Assembly (NCBI GenBank): GCA_024707305.1
Contig: JANPZZ010000005.1
Coordinates: 62,001 to 126,000 of the forward strand
DNA: 64,000 nucleotides
Source: Chitinophagaceae bacterium
GTDB lineage: Bacteria; Bacteroidota; Bacteroidia; Chitinophagales; Chitinophagaceae
Direction of reading: 5' to 3'
The position numbers and the translations under genes were made by a program. The first letter of the stretch is position 1; each line of letters starts with the position of its first letter. Shown here piece after piece: positions 1-11,536 of this stretch. The notes beneath the pieces were generated by a model, which was given only the letters and a program-made list of their open reading frames with translations, did not search any database and was not told where the DNA came from.

Positions 1-2
1 TT

Positions 3-1514
3 TTTGCATTTATATTCCTGGTAGGCATTGGTTTTTTTCTTGAATCTCCATTCTTCCAGATACCTGCCGCAGCCAGCATTACCATCCTTTTCAGCATCCT
101 GATTGGTGTAGCCGGCGCATTCTCTTATTTCCTGCAAAGCTGGAGTGTTCCTTATTTGCTGCTGTTGTTTTTATTGTTGAATTTTTTGTACCAGATGGAC
201 TGGATCGATCCACGTAACAAAGGTTATGGGCTTAATTATACCAATAAAACGGAACGCCCCGAATACAGTCGCGATGGATTGATGGCACTTTGTACGCCTG
301 AAAAAGTGGAAGCCGACCGGCAGAATATGATGCGCATCCTGGATAACTGGAAAGCAAAACAAAAAAGACAAAAACCACTGCTTGTTGTTCTCAACACCAG
401 TGGCGGTGGACACCGGAGTGCTACATTTACCATGAGTGTTTTGCAGGAGCTCGACAGCCTCACCAATGGACGCATCATGGATAATGTATTCCTGATCAAT
501 GGTGCATCGGGTGGGATGATTGGTGCTACTTATTTCAGGGAACTGTATCGACAAAGGGCTGCAGGCGCAGTGATCAACCTGCGTGATCCAAAGTATGTGG
601 ATGATATCGCGAGTGATTTGCTCAACCCATTGTTCTCAAGTTTTGTAGCCCGCGACCTGCTGGCGCCGGCACAAAAGTTTTCTATCAATGGCTTTAAATA
701 TGTAAAAGACCGCGGGTATGCATTTGAAGAAAAATTAAACCGCAATACGCGCGGCTTTTTAGATAAACAAATACGCGATTACAAAGAAGATGAAAAAGCG
801 GCACGCATTCCGCTGATGTTTTATAATTCAGTGGTAACCCGCGATAGCCGCAAACTCGTCATCAGTACACAACCGGTGAGTTTTATGATGCGGGGTTGGC
901 AGGATAGTACACGTATTCCTTCCATGGATCCGGATGTAATAGACTTTGGTGCTTTTTTTGAAAAACAAAATCCTGAAGGGTTGCGATTGCTCAGCGCGCT
1001 GCGTATGAATGCAACATTCCCAATCGTGCTGCCCAATGTATGGTTGCCCAGCGACCCGGTTATTGATGTAATGGATGCAGGGTTACGTGATAACTATGGA
1101 CAGGAAACCAGCCTGCGTTTTCTTAATTCATTCGACGATTGGATAAAAGAAAATACCAGCGGGGTGTTACTGATTCAAATCCGTGATCGCAGCCCCGGCG
1201 CCTGGGAGTTTCCTTATCTTTCGGATGATATTACCGACCATGCAACAAAACCATTCCTGCTATTGCAGCACAACTGGTTTAAAATGATGGAATATTTTCA
1301 GAATGATATGTTGAGTTATTATACTGAAACATCGCAGAGCAACGTGTACAAAGTTTTGTTTCAATACGCATCTGAAAAGGAAGAAAATAAAGCTGCACTC
1401 AATTTTCATTTAAGTAAACGCGAAAAATTGCACATTATATCAAGTGTCAATTCATCGGCGAACCGCCAGAGTTTTGAAATGATTAAACGTTTGCTGGTTG
1501 AAAACAAGCAATAG
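3..1514 (+). CDS. Patatin-like phospholipase, 5' end outside window
   Basis: The frame is open from base 3, so the start lies upstream of the window. The visible N-terminal part is hydrophobic (about 60 residues, at least two membrane segments up to about base 190), followed by a cytosolic-type patatin domain. The oxyanion glycine motif SGGG is near base 400, the nucleophile elbow GASGG at about 501-515, and the DAG motif expected to supply the catalytic Asp near base 1075. Patatin enzymes use a Ser-Asp dyad to release fatty acids from lipids. The membrane-anchored form suggests action on membrane phospholipids, but the substrate cannot be read from sequence. A lipid kinase follows 52 bases downstream in the same direction. 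Confidence 0.8.
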   Translation, partial: FAFIFLVGIGFFLESPFFQIPAAASITILFSILIGVAGAFSYFLQSWSVPYLLLLFLLLNFLYQMDWIDPRNKGYGLNYTNKTERPEYSRDGLMALCTPEKVEADRQNMMRILDNWKAKQKRQKPLLVVLNTSGGGHRSATFTMSVLQELDSLTNGRIMDNVFLINGASGGMIGATYFRELYRQRAAGAVINLRDPKYVDDIASDLLNPLFSSFVARDLLAPAQKFSINGFKYVKDRGYAFEEKLNRNTRGFLDKQIRDYKEDEKAARIPLMFYNSVVTRDSRKLVISTQPVSFMMRGWQDSTRIPSMDPDVIDFGAFFEKQNPEGLRLLSALRMNATFPIVLPNVWLPSDPVIDVMDAGLRDNYGQETSLRFLNSFDDWIKENTSGVLLIQIRDRSPGAWEFPYLSDDITDHATKPFLLLQHNWFKMMEYFQNDMLSYYTETSQSNVYKVLFQYASEKEENKAALNFHLSKREKLHIISSVNSSANRQSFEMIKRLLVENKQ

Positions 1515-1554
1515 TTCCTGCATTTTGATTTGCAAAGAAGAAACGATGTTCCCC

Positions 1555-1562
1555 TAATTTTG
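1555..1562 (+). promoter_or_regulatory. Bacteroidota -7 promoter element (TAATTTTG)
   Basis: TAATTTTG matches the Bacteroidota -7 consensus TAnnTTTG. A TTTG lies 22 bases upstream at 1529-1532, close to the usual -33 spacing. It ends only 4 bases before the ATG of the lipid kinase, so the transcript would have almost no leader if this element is used. Confidence 0.55.
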
Positions 1563-1566
1563 CCGG

Positions 1567-2472
1567 ATGTCACGCCGAATTTTATATGTAGTCAACCCTG
1601 TTTCCGGAGCGCGTACCCGGAAAAACCTGAAGCTGTTGATAGCCGATGAAACCCGCAAAGCGGGATTGGAATACGCGATTGAAGATTCGGTGGCTAGTGC
1701 TGATTATTCTCTCCTTGAAAAGAAAATAAAGGAAGAAGGTTTCACCGATGTTGTAATTGCTGGTGGCGATGGTACGGTGAGCCAGGTGGTGGCAGGATTG
1801 ATGCACCTGCCCGTGCAATTTGGAATCATACCCTGTGGTTCCGGCAATGGGCTTGCGCTGGCTGCCGGTATTTCAAAGACAAGCGAAAAAGCATTGCATA
1901 CAGTTTTTACAGGCATTGCAAAACTAACCGATGGTTTTCGTATCAATAATCATTTCGCCTGCATGTTGTCGGGGTTGGGCTTTGATGCAAAAGTTGCGCA
2001 TGAGTTTGCAAAAAATGGATCACGTGGGTTAAAGACTTACGCGAAAGAAGTGGTGAAGAATTATCTGAAAACGAAATTCTATCAGTTCAGGATTCATTTA
2101 CAGGGAACCGAGATACATACCGACGCATTTTTCATTAGCATTGCGAACAGCAATCAGTTTGGCAACCAGGTTACCATTGCGCCGCGAGCAAGTCTTTGCG
2201 ATGGCATGCTGGATATCGTGATTGTAAATCGCCAGAATAAACTAAAGTTATTATATCAAACTTTAAAACAGGTGATGGGTGGCAACCGTGTACAGGAAGA
2301 TGATGCAATTGACTCACGCAAGCCGGTGATTTACTTTCAAACCAGCGAACTTATAATTGAAAATCTTTCATACGCTCCGTTGCATATTGATGGCGATCCC
2401 GCAGAAACTGCCGACCGCATTGAAGTGCGGGTTGAAAAGCAATGTTTCAAATTGATTTATCCCAAAGAATAA
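1567..2472 (+). CDS. Diacylglycerol/lipid kinase family protein (YegS/DagK type)
   Basis: 301 residues, the usual length of this soluble family. The diagnostic GGDGT nucleotide-binding motif sits at about residues 60-64, within VVIAGGDGTVSQVV, and is followed by the glycine-rich stretch IPCGSGNGLA. Family members phosphorylate diacylglycerol, sphingoid bases or related lipids using ATP. The exact substrate here is unknown. The ATG is preceded by a close -7 element. The gene ends 14 bases before the convergent fabH gene with no obvious terminator between them. The upstream patatin-like gene points to lipid turnover. Confidence 0.88.
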   Translation: MSRRILYVVNPVSGARTRKNLKLLIADETRKAGLEYAIEDSVASADYSLLEKKIKEEGFTDVVIAGGDGTVSQVVAGLMHLPVQFGIIPCGSGNGLALAAGISKTSEKALHTVFTGIAKLTDGFRINNHFACMLSGLGFDAKVAHEFAKNGSRGLKTYAKEVVKNYLKTKFYQFRIHLQGTEIHTDAFFISIANSNQFGNQVTIAPRASLCDGMLDIVIVNRQNKLKLLYQTLKQVMGGNRVQEDDAIDSRKPVIYFQTSELIIENLSYAPLHIDGDPAETADRIEVRVEKQCFKLIYPKE

Positions 2473-2486
2473 TGTAATATTTCTGC

Positions 2487-3539
2487 TTACCAGCGAAGTA
2501 ATGCACTGGCCCAGGTAAAACCGCTTCCGAAGGCAGCAAGACATACCAGATCTCCCTCTTTTATCTTTCCTTTTTCCCATGCTTCACAGAGCGCAATCGG
2601 AACTGATGCGGCCGTGGTATTTCCGTAGTGCTGAATATTGTTGTACACCTGATCGTCGCGCAGTTTCAGCGATTGTTGTACAAACTGTGCAATGCGCAGG
2701 TTTGCCTGGTGTGGAATCAGCATGTTGATGTCGCTGGCAGCAAGTCCGTTTGCCTGCAATGCTTCATTGATTACTTCCGGAAACTTAACGATGGCTTTTT
2801 TGAAAACAGCGGGCCCATCCATGTAAGGGAATACCTGCGCGTTGTCAATCATTTTATGGCTAAAAAACATTTCGCCTATTTCGGCCTCATCAAAATTTGC
2901 GAGTTTCTGATTGGGCGACCAGTAATTAGCGTGTGTACCGGGGTTATACATCGCCAGCAGTTCAGCACTTTCGCCATCGCTGTGTAAATGCGTACTTAAG
3001 ATGCCCTGCTTATCATTTGCTGAAGGTTGCAGCACCACAGCGCCGGCCCCATCGCCAAAGATGACGGATACATTGCGGCCGCGGGTGCTAAAGTCGAGAC
3101 CGAAGGAATGTTTCTCGGCACCAACCACCAGTATGTTTTTATACATGCCCGTGCGAATGAACTGATCTGCCACGCTGATGGCATATACAAAACCGCTACA
3201 CTGGTTTCTGATATCCAATGCGCCAATTTCTTTCATCTTCATGGCCCGTTGTAAAAGCACGCCGCAGCCGGGAAAATAATAATCGGGCGAAAGGGTGGCA
3301 AAAACGATGAAATCGATGTCTTGTGGGGTAATACCGGCTCTTTGAATTGCAATTTCGGCGGCTTTAATAGCCATGGTGGTGGTAGTTTCCTGGTCGCGGT
3401 GGGCATAGCGACGTTCACGAATGCCGGTACGTTCCTGTATCCATTCATCTGAAGTATCCATATATTTCGTCAGATCCTGGTTCGTCACCACATTTTCCGG
3501 TACGTACATACCAATACCGGCAATTCGCGCTTGAGGCAT
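2487..3539 (-). CDS. fabH: 3-oxoacyl-ACP synthase III
   Basis: Thiolase-fold condensing enzyme that joins acetyl-CoA or a branched starter to malonyl-ACP to begin fatty acid synthesis. The Cys-His-Asn triad is visible in RNQCSGFVYAI, LIPHQANLRI and HYGNTTAAS. I place the start at 3539 (MPQARIAGIGMY), which gives about 350 residues. An in-frame start 10 codons upstream would add residues unlike the family. The gene is divergent from tamB. Typical FabH is about 320-340 residues, so this copy is slightly long. A related KAS-III-like synthase of another pathway is the alternative. Confidence 0.85.
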   Translation of the reverse strand: MPQARIAGIGMYVPENVVTNQDLTKYMDTSDEWIQERTGIRERRYAHRDQETTTTMAIKAAEIAIQRAGITPQDIDFIVFATLSPDYYFPGCGVLLQRAMKMKEIGALDIRNQCSGFVYAISVADQFIRTGMYKNILVVGAEKHSFGLDFSTRGRNVSVIFGDGAGAVVLQPSANDKQGILSTHLHSDGESAELLAMYNPGTHANYWSPNQKLANFDEAEIGEMFFSHKMIDNAQVFPYMDGPAVFKKAIVKFPEVINEALQANGLAASDINMLIPHQANLRIAQFVQQSLKLRDDQVYNNIQHYGNTTAASVPIALCEAWEKGKIKEGDLVCLAAFGSGFTWASALLRW

Positions 3540-3679
3540 AACAATCGATTTAGCTGGCAATTTAAGCAATACACTGAAATTGAAACTATTTCACTTTCAA
3601 CTGTTGCAAATCGTTAATTGTAGCATGATATTTTCATGATATGATCAATAGAGACTCTGGATCGAAAGCTGCCACCCTG

Positions 3680-3687
3680 TAATTTTG
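3680..3687 (+). promoter_or_regulatory. -7 promoter element for tamB (TAATTTTG)
   Basis: TAATTTTG matches TAnnTTTG, 34 bases before the tamB ATG, inside the divergent fabH-tamB intergenic region. No clear -33 TTTG was found at the ideal distance. Confidence 0.5.
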
Positions 3688-3721
3688 ATCCGGAAACCGA
3701 AACTGCGAAGAAAAATAGTTC

Positions 3722-6700
3722 ATGGAAGAGCAACAAGCACCATCTGACCCACGCCGCCCGCGGTATAAAAAAGTCCTCAAAGTACTGCGGAAGGTTTTCG
3801 TGTGGCTGATATTACTCATAATTGCGATTTTTTTACTCATTTTAACCCCTCCGGTTCAAAACTTCATTACGGGTAAAGCCACACGTTTCCTGGAAAATAA
3901 ACTGGGTACCAAAGTAGAGATCGACCGCCTGTTCATTACACTCAACGGTCGTGTGGCCCTGGACGGAATTTACCTCGAAGACCAGAAAGGTGACACCCTG
4001 CTTTTTGCCAAAAATGTTCGCGTTAGCACCAATCTATACGAAATCATTTTCGATGGCGATATCAACCTCCGTACTGTAGAGCTGGATGGACTGGTTGCAA
4101 ATGTGGTGCGACCTTCCGCTGACGCTGCTTTCAACTATCAATACATCATTGATGCTTTTGATAGCGGTCCGTCTGAAAACACCGAATCATCTTCCGGCGG
4201 TTCCTCCGGTTTCCGGATTGGTGAGGTAAAGATCAACGATGTAATCCTGCGCTATGCCGATGCGCTGAATGGCGATGAATACCGCGCCGCCTGGCAAAAT
4301 TTTGCTACCGATCTCAGCAAAATGGATATTGATAATGACAATTACGCCATTGGTGGTACACTTCTCCGCGGACTACGTGCGCGTATTGACCGCAGAACAC
4401 CGGTGGCACCAAAAGTTGTTCAGGCTCTAACGGATTCTGTAGTGGCGGTAGACACCATTAAAAACGTACCGATGTTACTCGCCCTGCAACAATTAAGGCT
4501 TGAAGATGCAGATATCGTGTATGATGACAGCGCCACGATGACGCTTATGCAGGTGACTGCAAATTCATTGTTGTTAGATAAACTGGAAGTGGCCCCCGAC
4601 GAAATGCGTTACCAGGCCGCTTCGCTCGTGATCGATAAAACACGGTTTCGTTTCGATAATAACACGGAACCAAAGCAAAAGCAGGGAATTGATTATGCAC
4701 ACCTGGATGCGAATATTGCCAAACTGGACCTGCAACAATTTGTGATGAAAGGCGACAGCCTCGGTGGCTCGCTTCAGTCGCTTGCGCTTACAGAGCAATC
4801 GGGATTGGATATCAGAAAACTTTCAACAGACTTTGTGTACGGCCCGAAAGAAGCATCGTTGAAAGATCTTGATTTGCGTACCGCCAATTCAAACATCTCA
4901 CGTAGCCTGCAAATTCGTTATGATTCCATTGGACAGCTTTCGGAAAATATTGATGCTGTTTACGCCAACATCGATTTAAAGGGATACACGTGTTCAGAAT
5001 AGTGATATTCTCTTCTTTGCACCTGACTTACGCTCGCAACCTTTGTTTGCCAACGCATCCGCATACTGGGTAATGGATGCGCAATTGAGCGGAACGATGA
5101 AAGAATTACAGATATCTGATCTGCAAATGACGGGTCCCGACAATTTGCGTGCATCACTCGCAGGATCGCTGCGAGGTGTTACTGAGCCGGATAATCTTTA
5201 TGCTGATTTATCAATCCGTGAAATATATGTAACCAAAAACGCCATACATTCTTTTGTACCTGCCAGTCAAATGCCGGAAAACATACAAATTCCCGCGTGG
5301 ATGCGTACAACCGGTTCTTTGATAGGTAACGCAAAAGAAGCGCGTGTTTCCCTGCGCATCGATACAGACCAGGGCATGTTGGATATGAATGGTGATGTGC
5401 GTAATGCGAACACACCGGAATCGATGCAATATGCGATGCAGGTTGATTCCCGTGCGCTGAATCTTGGTTATATTCTCGCAGACACCAGTATGTATGGTCC
5501 ATTAACTGCATCATTTAAAGCAAACGGAAAAGGAACGGATATTAAGACGATGTACGCGAACCTGGATGGAAACCTGGAATCGATGCGGTTGAATGGTTAT
5601 ACTTATTCCAACATGCCCATTACGGCCAGCATGCAAAACCAGGTGGCTGAAATTAATACAGGTCTACAGGATCCAAACCTACATTTTGCATTGACAGGAA
5701 AAATGGATTTGAGGAATGAGTATCCTTCTCTTGTAATTGATGCAAAAATCGATAGTGCTAAACTGCAGGCGACCAACTGGACGTCGGATCCCTGGATTAT
5801 CCGTACCGATATACATGCCGATTTTGTTAATGTGGATCCCGACAATTTGGATGGACAACTTTTGTTGACACAACTACTGGCAGTAAAGGAAGAAGATCGA
5901 TTGCAATTGGATACAGTGAGAATGGTTGCGGGCACAACAGACAGCAGCAGGTTTTTACGACTTGAGAGTGAAATTGCAAATGTAGATATGAAGGGCAGGT
6001 ATAAGCTTACGCAAATGGCTGCAGTCATTCAACAATTAGTGGAGCCGCATTATGCAATGGGCGGAACTGCCGCAAAGCCTGACCCCTACGATTTTACATT
6101 GAACGCTACCATCAACGACCGGCCATTGCTGCGTTCGCTGGTGCCCGGACTTGAAACTGCGCGTGGTGTGGAACTGACATCGCATTTTTCGGATCAGGAA
6201 GGTGTGGACCTGCAGTTGAAAGCCGACCAGTTAAAACTGCAGGGCAATGAAATAACAGGACTGGTGATGTCGGCGGAAACAACAGACAGTGCCCTGCTTG
6301 CCAATGTGCGTCTTTCTGCGTTAAGAGCAGGGTCGATGGAATTGGATAGTACCATAGTAACAGCGGAGCTGGCCAATAATACAATTGATTTTGATGCGGT
6401 GTTGAAAGACCGTACATCGAAAGACAGATACCGGTTGGGAGGTTTGCTGCGACAGGATGCGGGAGATATGGTGTTGCAACTGGATCCTGAACAATTGTTG
6501 TTGAACTATGAACCCTGGCAGATGTCGGATAGCAACCGCATCCGCATTGGCGATGATGGAATTTGGGCGCGCAATTTTGAATTGCGAAATGGACAACAGT
6601 TACTCAGTCTTAACAGCAAAGGTCAAACAGGAAGTTCACCGCTACATGTAAGTTTAAAAGATTTTCAGGTTGCAACATTAACAGCCATCGCGTTATCAGA

Positions 6701-8750
6701 TTCCACAATGATTGATGGCACGATGACGGGTGAGATTGATCTTGAAAACCTAAACACCAATCCTGCGTTCACTGGTGAAATATTGTTAAATGACCTGAGT
6801 TTTAAACGAGATACAATAGGAAATCTTTCGGCACGATTTACAAATGCAGGAAGAACGAATGCTATTCGTGCAGAAGTGGAGTTGAGTGGCCGTGGAAATG
6901 ATGTGAGTGTAGAAGGGATGTACAACGCAGCAAACGCAACGCTTGATCTTGCTGTAGACCTGAAAAAACTCCCGATGCAAACGGTGGAAGCATTTTCGGG
7001 TGGCGCTGTCCGCTATACCAGCGGCTATCTTGATGGTCCGTTTAAGATTACCGGGCCCGTTTCGGCGCCGGTGGTGAAAGGTGAATTGCGTTTTAATAAT
7101 ACGCGGATGAATGTGGCGATGCTCAACAGTTTTTTCAGTGTTGATAAAGAAAAACTCGAATTTACCGGCGATGCGTTGCGCTTTAATCAATTCCAGGTAA
7201 AAGATTCTTCGGGTAATGAGCTCACGCTCGACGGGCAGATAAAAACGAAGAATTATACGAATTACAATTTTGACCTCGACCTGCGAGCGCGCAATTTCCA
7301 GGCACTGAACAGTACAAAAAAGGATAACAAACTCTTCTGGGGACGATTGTTCTTCAACACTAATCTCAAATTGAAAGGTACAGAAGCAAAACCTGTACTG
7401 GATGGGCGACTGGCCATCAACGACAAAACCATGATGACAATCGTATTACCGCAATCTGAGCCAGGCGTGGTAGAACGGGAAGGGGTAATTGAGTTTGTGG
7501 ACATGGATGCGCCTGTGAATGATTCACTCTTTTTAGCTGCATACGATTCCATGAACGTGACAGGCATCACCGGTATGGATATTTCGCTCAATGTAACGAT
7601 AGATAAAGGTGCAGACTTTACTCTCATCATTGATGAAGGTAATGGCGACTTTTTGAATGTGCAGGGCGAAGCGCAATTGAGTGCAGGTGTGGATCCCAGC
7701 GGAAAAATAACCATGGTGGGAACCTATGAGCTGGAGCAGGGCGCCTATGAACTTTCTTTCAATATGCTGCGCAAAAAATTTGATATACAGAAAGGAAGTA
7801 AGATTGTGTGGGAAGGGGAGCCAACATCTGCCAACGTTGACATCACTGCAAAATATACAGCCACTACAGCACCGCTTGATCTGGTAAAAGGCCAGCTTGA
7901 TGAAAACACATCGCGCGAAGAGAGAAACATGTACCTGCAACGTCTTCCGTTTGATGTAAACCTGAGGATGCAGGGCGAGCTGATGCGGCCGCAGATTACA
8001 TTCGATATAGTATTGCCAACAAACAGAAATTACGGTGTAGCAAGCGAGATCGTTACCAATGTAAGAACCAAACTGGAACAGTTGCGCCAGTCGCCAGGCG
8101 ATATGAACAAACAGGTTTTCTCATTGCTGTTGTTGAACCGTTTTGTTGCAGAGAATCCATTTAGCTCTGCCGGAGCGCCTTCGGCTTCTACTATGGTGCG
8201 GCAAAGTGTAAGCAAATTGCTGACAGAACAACTGAACCGGTTGGCAGAGGGCTTGATCAATGGCGTTGATATTAACCTGGGTATAGAAGCCAGCGATGAT
8301 TATACAACCGGCACACGCCAGGATCGGACGGACCTGAATGTTGGTTTATCAAAACGATTGATGAATGACCGCCTGACGGTAACTGTTGGTAGCAATTTTA
8401 ATCTGGATGGACCGCAGGATAATACCGCACAAGCGAATAATATCGCCGGCAACGTGGCGATTGATTATGCATTAAGCAGCGATGGTCGCTACAAAGTGCG
8501 GGCTTATCGCAAAAATGATTACCAGGGGGTGATAGATGGTTTTGTAGTAGAAACAGGTGTGAGTTTTATCATCACGCTCGACTTTAACGAGTTTAACCAG
8601 ATATTCAGGAAACGCAGACGACCTGCAGCGGATTCAACACGCAGGGAACAAAGAACAGAAACTGCTCCTGCGAAGGAGAAAGAAAACAATCAATCTACAC
8701 CGGCGCCAGAAAAGCCGCAATCGGAATTGAGAAACAGAGAAGAAGATTGA
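3722..8750 (+). CDS. tamB: Translocation and assembly module protein TamB (AsmA/DUF490 family), one frameshift
   Basis: Very large protein (about 1,670 residues) with a single N-terminal membrane anchor (about residues 20-42) and a long beta-rich body. The C-terminal part holds the conserved TamB/DUF490 domain (for example GTYELEQGAYELSFNMLRKKF near base 7720). TamB spans the periplasm and works with an Omp85 partner in outer-membrane homeostasis and lipid or protein transfer. The reading frame shifts by +1 between about 4980 and 4990. The first frame ends at 5002, while the next is open from about 4983 and reads into a normal continuation (RVQNSDILFFAPDLR). One extra base, in GGG or nearby, explains it. 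tamL follows 14 bases later. The tail beyond residue 1,600 is charged and low-complexity. Confidence 0.85.
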
Positions 8751-8763
8751 AATCGTATTGAAC

Positions 8764-11112
8764 ATGACTGAGAAAAAAAATAATAAGAAGTTTGATTTTG
8801 TGCGCAGCACTGAAACAACACACGTGCTGTTTCAGTGCTGTGTGATCATTTTTTCAATATTCATATTTACGGCCTGTAACAACATCAAAAAACTGCCGGC
8901 TGGCGAAGCATTGTACACTGGAGCCAAACTGAAACTGGATAGTATTGATGTAAAACGCAAAGAAAGAAAAAGCGTTAAAAGAAGAACTCAACAGTTTGAT
9001 TCGCCCAAAACCCAATAAAAAATTTCTGGGAATGCGGTTAAAGCTGAGTGCATATAATCTTGCCGGTAATCCGAAAAAAAAGAAAGCTCTATCGGGGGCT
9101 GGTTAAAATACAAGTTTGGTGAACCACCGGTTTTGATGAGCGATGTGAATCTGCAACGCAATATCCAGGTTTTGCAAAACCGAATGGAGAATGATGGTTT
9201 TTTTAAAGTGTTGGTGACGGGTGACTCGCAAATAGTGCGGAGAAAAGGTTCAGCAACCTATGTGGTGCAGGCTGGCCCGAGATATACCGTCGCTAATATT
9301 TATTTCGATAGTGCACAGTCTGATTTGCACCACGCGATTCGGGATGTAGCATCGGCCACGCTGTTGAAACCGGGCGTTCCATTCAGTCTTGAAACGATCA
9401 AGGAAGAACGCAATCGTATTGATGATAGTTTGAAGCAACGCGGGTTCTATTATTTTGATCCTGATTTTCTCATTGTGCAGGTGGATAGTACAATTGGCGA
9501 TTTAAAAGTAAATCTCTATGTGAAAGTGAAACCGCCAACACCGGTTGAGGCGCGCGAGATTTACCATATCCGCAATGTTTACATTTTCCCCGGATTTCGG
9601 TTGAATGCACCAGATACATCAAAAGCCGGCATGACGCAGTATAAAGGATATTATTTGCGTGACCCACGCAATCAATATAAACCGCGACTTTTTGAACATG
9701 CCATGCACTTTGGACCGGGTGATATTTATAACCGTACAGATCATAATACAACACTCAGCCGGTTGGTGAATCTCGGACTTTTCAGGTTTGTGAAAAACAG
9801 GCTGGAGCCGGTGCCTGACGCCGATAGTGCGTTACTGGATGTTTATTATTTTCTTACACCATCGCCACGGCAGGCTTTGCGTGCTGAGATAAATGCGAGT
9901 ACAAAATCAAATAACCTCACGGGTTCATCACTTACGGTTGGCTGGCGCAAGCGGAATACATTTCGCGGGGGTGAGTTGTTGTCGATTGATGGAACCGGTG
10001 GTTTTGAATGGCAATACAGTGGAAGGTTGAAAGGATACAACACGTATCGATATGGATTGGAAGCCAACCTTTCGTTTCCGCGTTTCCTTGTGCCTTTTAT
10101 CCGCGTAAATAACAAAGGCGGCTATATGCCTAAGACGAATGTGTTGTTGGGTTTTGATGTGCTGGTAAAACAAAAGCTCTATCGGATGAATTCATTCAGG
10201 GCGGGTTTTGGTTATGTTTGGAAAACAAGTTTGTTGAATGAGCAGCAGCTCAACCCGGTTGCGATCAACTATGTGCAACCTGCTTATATTTCGCAACAAT
10301 ACCAGGATAGTATTAATGTAAATCCGTCGTTGAGTAAAGCGGTGGAACGTCAGTTTATTCTGGGTTCTGTATATAATTATAATTACAGCCAGATAACAGA
10401 CAACATTTTCAAAACCGGTATTTATTTCAATGGCAATGTCGACATCTCCGGTAATATTGCGGGTTTGTTAACCGGTGCTAATATTAAAGATGGCAGACCA
10501 AAGAAGATTTTCGACGCTTATTTTTCACAATACCTGAGACTGGAAACGGATTTCAGGTATTATCTCAAACTTGGAAAAACAAGTGTGCTGGCCAATCGTA
10601 TTATTATTGGTGCAGGTTTGCCTTATGGAAATTCGCGTGAGTTGCCGTTTGTAAAACAGTTTTTTGCTGGTGGTAATAACAGCGTTCGTGCTTTCCGAAG
10701 CAGGGCGCTTGGTCCCGGCTCTTTTGCACAACCGGATGCGACTGATTTCCTTCCTGATCAATCTGGTGATTTAAAGTTGGAATTGAATAGTGAGTGGCGA
10801 ATGAAATTATTCAGCGTGGTGCATGGTGCCATTTTTGTGGATGCAGGTAATATATGGTTATATAATAATGATCCGCTGCGGCCGGGTGCACAGTTCAGTG
10901 ATAAGTTTCTGAATGAACTCGCGGTAGGCACGGGTGTCGGAATTCGCTTTGATATATCGTTTCTTGTGTTGCGTGGAGATTTAGCATTTCCGATTCGCAA
11001 GCCCTGGCTTCCTGATGGCCAACGATGGGTGATGGATGAAATTAAATTCAATAGCCGCGAATGGAGACGGGAGAATCTGGTATTTAACATTGGAATCGGT
11101 TACCCATTCTAG
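8764..11112 (+). CDS. tamL: TamL: lipoprotein-type TamA/BamA-family outer membrane protein, two frameshifts
   Basis: Omp85-family barrel with a lipoprotein-like signal (hydrophobic stretch ending FIFTAC), the arrangement called TamL in Bacteroidota. POTRA-like repeats occupy the first half, and the surface-antigen barrel runs to the C-terminus (ending VFNIGIGYPF). It lies 14 bases after tamB, its expected partner. Two shifts interrupt it: an extra A in the A5 run at 8967-8971, then a missing A near the A8 run at 9074-9081. Correcting both gives a continuous reading through SLIRPKPNKKFLGMRL and SIGGWLKYKFGEPPVLM. ATG at 8764 is preferred to the TTG two codons earlier. A 13-bp inverted repeat lies in its early coding region (8805-8840). 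Confidence 0.82.
8805..8840 (+). repeat. Perfect 13-bp inverted repeat inside the tamL 5' coding region
   Basis: CAGCACTGAAACA (8805-8817) is matched exactly by TGTTTCAGTGCTG (8828-8840) around a 10-base loop. It falls between the basic N-terminus and the hydrophobic signal segment of TamL. No T run follows directly, so it is not an ordinary terminator. Confidence 0.8.
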
Positions 11113-11536
11113 TTCCTTCCAGATGAACTGTAACTGTAATTACAAACTCTGGGTTATCTGTGTATCAATCCGTGTAAATCTGTGGGACATTTTTTCCGAT
11201 TATCAGGTTGATAGAAGCCGTGAGATGTTTCACACAGATTCACACGGATGAACCCACAGATTTACGCAGATATATGAACGAGGTTTGTTTCACCCACCCA
11301 CATTCCCACATTGTCACATTTACATATTTACACATTTCCACATTTTTCTCCCCTATCGTAGTTTCCACTACCCCCGATAAGTATTTGTTCGTAATCTGCT
11401 AAAAAACAGATATTTATTTCTTGCACAGGCAGGTTCCGCGTACTATTTTGGTCCCTGTAACCGTTTAACAAACGATTATCCTATAAACCACTATTTCTGG
11501 GTGAAAGCGCAGAAATAACATTTTAAAATCCGTACC
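11113..11536. other. 424-bp intergenic region between tamL and the L,D-transpeptidase-like gene
   Basis: No gene is credible here. The region holds an inverted-arm repeat (11156-11261) and, at about 11287-11346, a stretch made of repeated CACATT-like words. It then has AT-rich sequence that probably carries the promoter of the downstream gene. Confidence 0.7.
11156..11261. repeat. Inverted-arm element with AATCTGTG words, about 44-bp core
   Basis: Left arm 11156-11186 and the reverse complement of right arm 11231-11261 agree at 25 of 31 positions. Both contain the words ATCTGTG, ATCCGTGT and AATCTGTG. A further partial word (CAGATTTACGCAGAT) follows to 11270. The core is 11187-11230. Similar CACAGATT/CACGGAT strings are common in Bacteroidota intergenic DNA (general knowledge). 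Confidence 0.7.

Noticed and set aside
11036-11402. Short plus-strand frames after tamL
   Set aside because: They cover the inverted-arm repeat and CACATT words and have no coding character.
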